A stretch of 6,147 nucleotides of DNA from Pseudomonadota bacterium (GTDB lineage: Bacteria > Pseudomonadota > Gammaproteobacteria > Xanthomonadales > Rhodanobacteraceae): contig JAJYMF010000404.1 in NCBI GenBank assembly GCA_021787175.1, positions 1 to 6,147 on the forward strand. The letters run 5' to 3'. Both the position numbers and the translations under genes were made by a program. Shown one piece after another: positions 5,481 through 6,147 of this stretch. Numbering within the stretch: the stretch's first letter is position 1; every line of letters begins with the position of its first letter. The notes under the pieces were generated by a model. That model was given only the letters and a program-made list of their open reading frames with translations. It searched no databases and was not told the origin of the DNA.

Positions 5481-5833
5481 CGCGCCGCTTCCCCGCTGGG
5501 GTAGGTCGGGCAGGGGGTCTGTCTGCACGGCGGCACGTCCGTCTGCATCGAAACCAGCCTGCGCGTGCTGTCGAAGAACAGGATGTCCAGCGGGATCAGC
5601 GTGTTCTTCATCCAGAACCAGCGTGGCTCGCTGTGGCGGAACACGAACAGCATGCCGCGGTCGGCCGCGAGATGGGTGCGATTCATCAGCCCCTGGGCGC
5701 GACTGAGGTCGTCGGTCGCCACCTCGGCGCTGAAAGCATGATCATGCAGGCGCAGCGTCACCGTCGGGGCCGCCCGGACGGTGCCGGCGATCAGCGTCAT
5801 GCACAGCACGGCCGCGTAAGCAATTGAGCGCAT
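5384..5833 (-). CDS. Secreted/periplasmic DUF192 (COG1430) protein
   Basis: A 149-aa protein of the DUF192 family, whose biochemical role is not established. Residues 1-21 form a Sec-type signal peptide: MR, a hydrophobic core (IAYAAVLCMTLIAG), then VRA before the likely cut at 21/22, so the mature protein should be periplasmic. The DUF192 core follows: VATDDLSRAQGLMNR (38-52), MLFVFRHSEPRWFWMKNTLIPLDILFFD (61-88, including the family-typical WMKNT.IPLDI), and the conserved PPCRQTPCPTYPSGEAARYALEL (101-123) with cysteines at 103 and 108. The start at 5833 has ACGGAG seven bases upstream on its strand; extending to 5911 would break the signal peptide position. It is the only exported product in the window. 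It is a single gene, and the promoter region to its right is shared with the rRNA-like promoter. Confidence 0.93.
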   Translation of the reverse strand: MRSIAYAAVLCMTLIAGTVRAAPTVTLRLHDHAFSAEVATDDLSRAQGLMNRTHLAADRGMLFVFRHSEPRWFWMKNTLIPLDILFFDSTRRLVSMQTDVPPCRQTPCPTYPSGEAARYALELAAGTAARIGARIGDQLSIEGDVGPVH

Positions 5834-5861
5834 GGGTAACTCCGTGGCGATGCCGGGTGAC

Positions 5862-5878
5862 AGTGTAGCTCGCGAGCT
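5862..5878 (-). promoter_or_regulatory. Putative DUF192 -10 element with overlapping 12-bp palindrome
   Basis: On the minus strand TACACT (complement of 5862-5867) matches four of six -10 bases and lies about 29 bp upstream of the DUF192 start. It abuts AGCTCGCGAGCT (5867-5878), a perfect 12-bp palindrome that could be an operator. No -35 is evident, so activator dependence or a wrong call are both possible. Confidence 0.25.
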
Positions 5879-6018
5879 GCGGCGTCCCGGGTGCCCAGCG
5901 CTCACGATCACGCTGCCCGCTGCTGTTGCGCGGCCTCATTGTCGCCGGGACTTCCCATGCCCGTGACCGCTGCGCTATGCTGTTCGGCCCGCACAGCTAC
6001 AGCCCGCGTCCCGGCCCT

Positions 6019-6051
6019 CACCTCAAGATCGCTGCGTGACAACTTGAGGTG
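6019..6051. repeat. 9-bp inverted repeat abutting the -35 box
   Basis: CACCTCAAG (6019-6027) and CTTGAGGTG (6043-6051) are perfect inverted arms 15 bp apart. The right arm ends directly at the TTGACG -35 element. The half-sites equal those of the SoxR box as I remember it (CCTCAAG...CTTGAGG), but the known box has a 4-bp centre. A DNA operator or activator site is more likely than an RNA terminator, because no T-run follows. Confidence 0.5.
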
Positions 6052-6079
6052 TTGACGGTCTTGGAAACGGATGTAGAAT
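6052..6079 (+). promoter_or_regulatory. Strong sigma70 promoter, stable-RNA type
   Basis: TTGACG (6052-6057, five of six) and TAGAAT (6074-6079, five of six) are separated by 16 bp. A GC-rich discriminator (GTGCGGCTCGG) follows, the hallmark of promoters under stringent control by ppGpp/DksA. The start of transcription should be near 6086. This is the best promoter in the window and points away from DUF192, to a gene beyond the right edge. Confidence 0.7.
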
Positions 6080-6085
6080 GTGCGG

Positions 6086-6147
6086 CTCGGCGGAGCGAAA
6101 GGCTCTGCGGAAGGGCGCGGTAGGCCCGGTGGGAAGGCGATCTTTGA
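6086..6147 (+). other. Probable rRNA operon leader (partial)
   Basis: The transcribed leader has no start codon with a ribosome site. It can fold a 7-bp hairpin (GCGGAGC 6090-6096 with GCTCTGC 6102-6108, loop GAAAG, one G-U pair). It ends in GGCGATCTTTGA at the window edge, which resembles the boxA antitermination element of rRNA leaders (TGCTCTTTAACA in E. coli). With the promoter, this suggests an rRNA operon whose 16S gene starts beyond the window. A tRNA operon or other stable RNA would also fit. Confidence 0.5.

Larger units (their letters stand above)
5834..6147. other. Gene-free region between DUF192 and the right edge
   Basis: This 314-bp stretch holds no credible coding sequence. 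From left to right it contains the DUF192 upstream region, a weak promoter-like pair (TTCCCA 5952-5957, TATGCT 5976-5981, 18-bp spacer, +), the 9-bp inverted repeat at 6019-6051, the strong promoter at 6052-6079, and a structured leader to the edge. The weak pair could be the upstream member of tandem stable-RNA promoters. Confidence 0.6.

Noticed and set aside
6019..6051. Inverted repeat read as an intrinsic terminator
   Set aside because: The loop is 15 nt, no T-run follows on either strand, and the arm abuts a -35 element, so an operator-like role is more likely.
5957..6055. Short ATG-started open frame ahead of the terminal promoter
   Set aside because: It has 32 codons and no ribosome site. 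It covers the inverted repeat and -35 box, and its product is low-complexity.
1..6147. Mobile element, CRISPR array, phage or defence system
   Set aside because: No transposase, integrase, repeat-spacer array or effector domain is visible. All recognisable genes are housekeeping functions with consistent high-GC codon use.

Overview
The window is a dense, very GC-rich piece of ordinary bacterial chromosome. GC-ending codons dominate nearly every gene. The proteins look gammaproteobacterial, and the ArgD and HemL sequences read like those of the Xanthomonadaceae/Rhodanobacteraceae branch. That placement is inferred from remembered family sequences, not from a search. I see no transposase, phage gene, CRISPR array or toxin-antitoxin pair, and no clearly novel multi-gene system.

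Layout, left to right. A glyoxalase I-like protein (41-463, +) converges on a cystathionine gamma-synthase/lyase-family PLP enzyme (466-1587, -), with only 2 bp between the stop codons. That enzyme diverges from argD, acetylornithine aminotransferase (1732-2973, +). argD converges, across 14 bp, on a thiE-hemL operon read on the minus strand: thiE, thiamine-phosphate synthase, 4271-4915, and hemL, glutamate-1-semialdehyde aminomutase, 2988-4274. thiE and hemL overlap by 4 bp (ATGA). A rubredoxin gene (4993-5175, +) diverges from thiE. It is followed by a doubtful small ORF with an excellent ribosome-binding site (5271-5480, +), which runs antisense into the 3' end of a secreted DUF192 protein gene (5384-5833, -). 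The last ~310 bp (5834-6147) hold no gene. They contain the DUF192 upstream region, a 9-bp inverted repeat, and a strong sigma70 promoter with a GC-rich discriminator. The leader that follows ends in a boxA-like string, so an rRNA (or other stable RNA) operon probably begins just past the right edge.

Functionally this is housekeeping metabolism: methylglyoxal detoxification, sulfur amino acid metabolism, arginine (and possibly lysine) synthesis, thiamine and tetrapyrrole synthesis, and a small electron carrier. Three consecutive genes encode PLP enzymes of fold type I, and two of these (ArgD and HemL, both class III aminotransferases) sit tail to tail.

The less ordinary signal is in the gene junctions. 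Both well-supported convergent pairs have a stem-loop spanning both stop codons, the argD/hemL one being a perfect 10-bp repeat. The divergent regions and the rubredoxin 3' region carry further inverted repeats, one overlapping a Shine-Dalgarno sequence. The repeat next to the terminal promoter has half-sites that read like a SoxR box, but set one helical turn further apart than in the known box.
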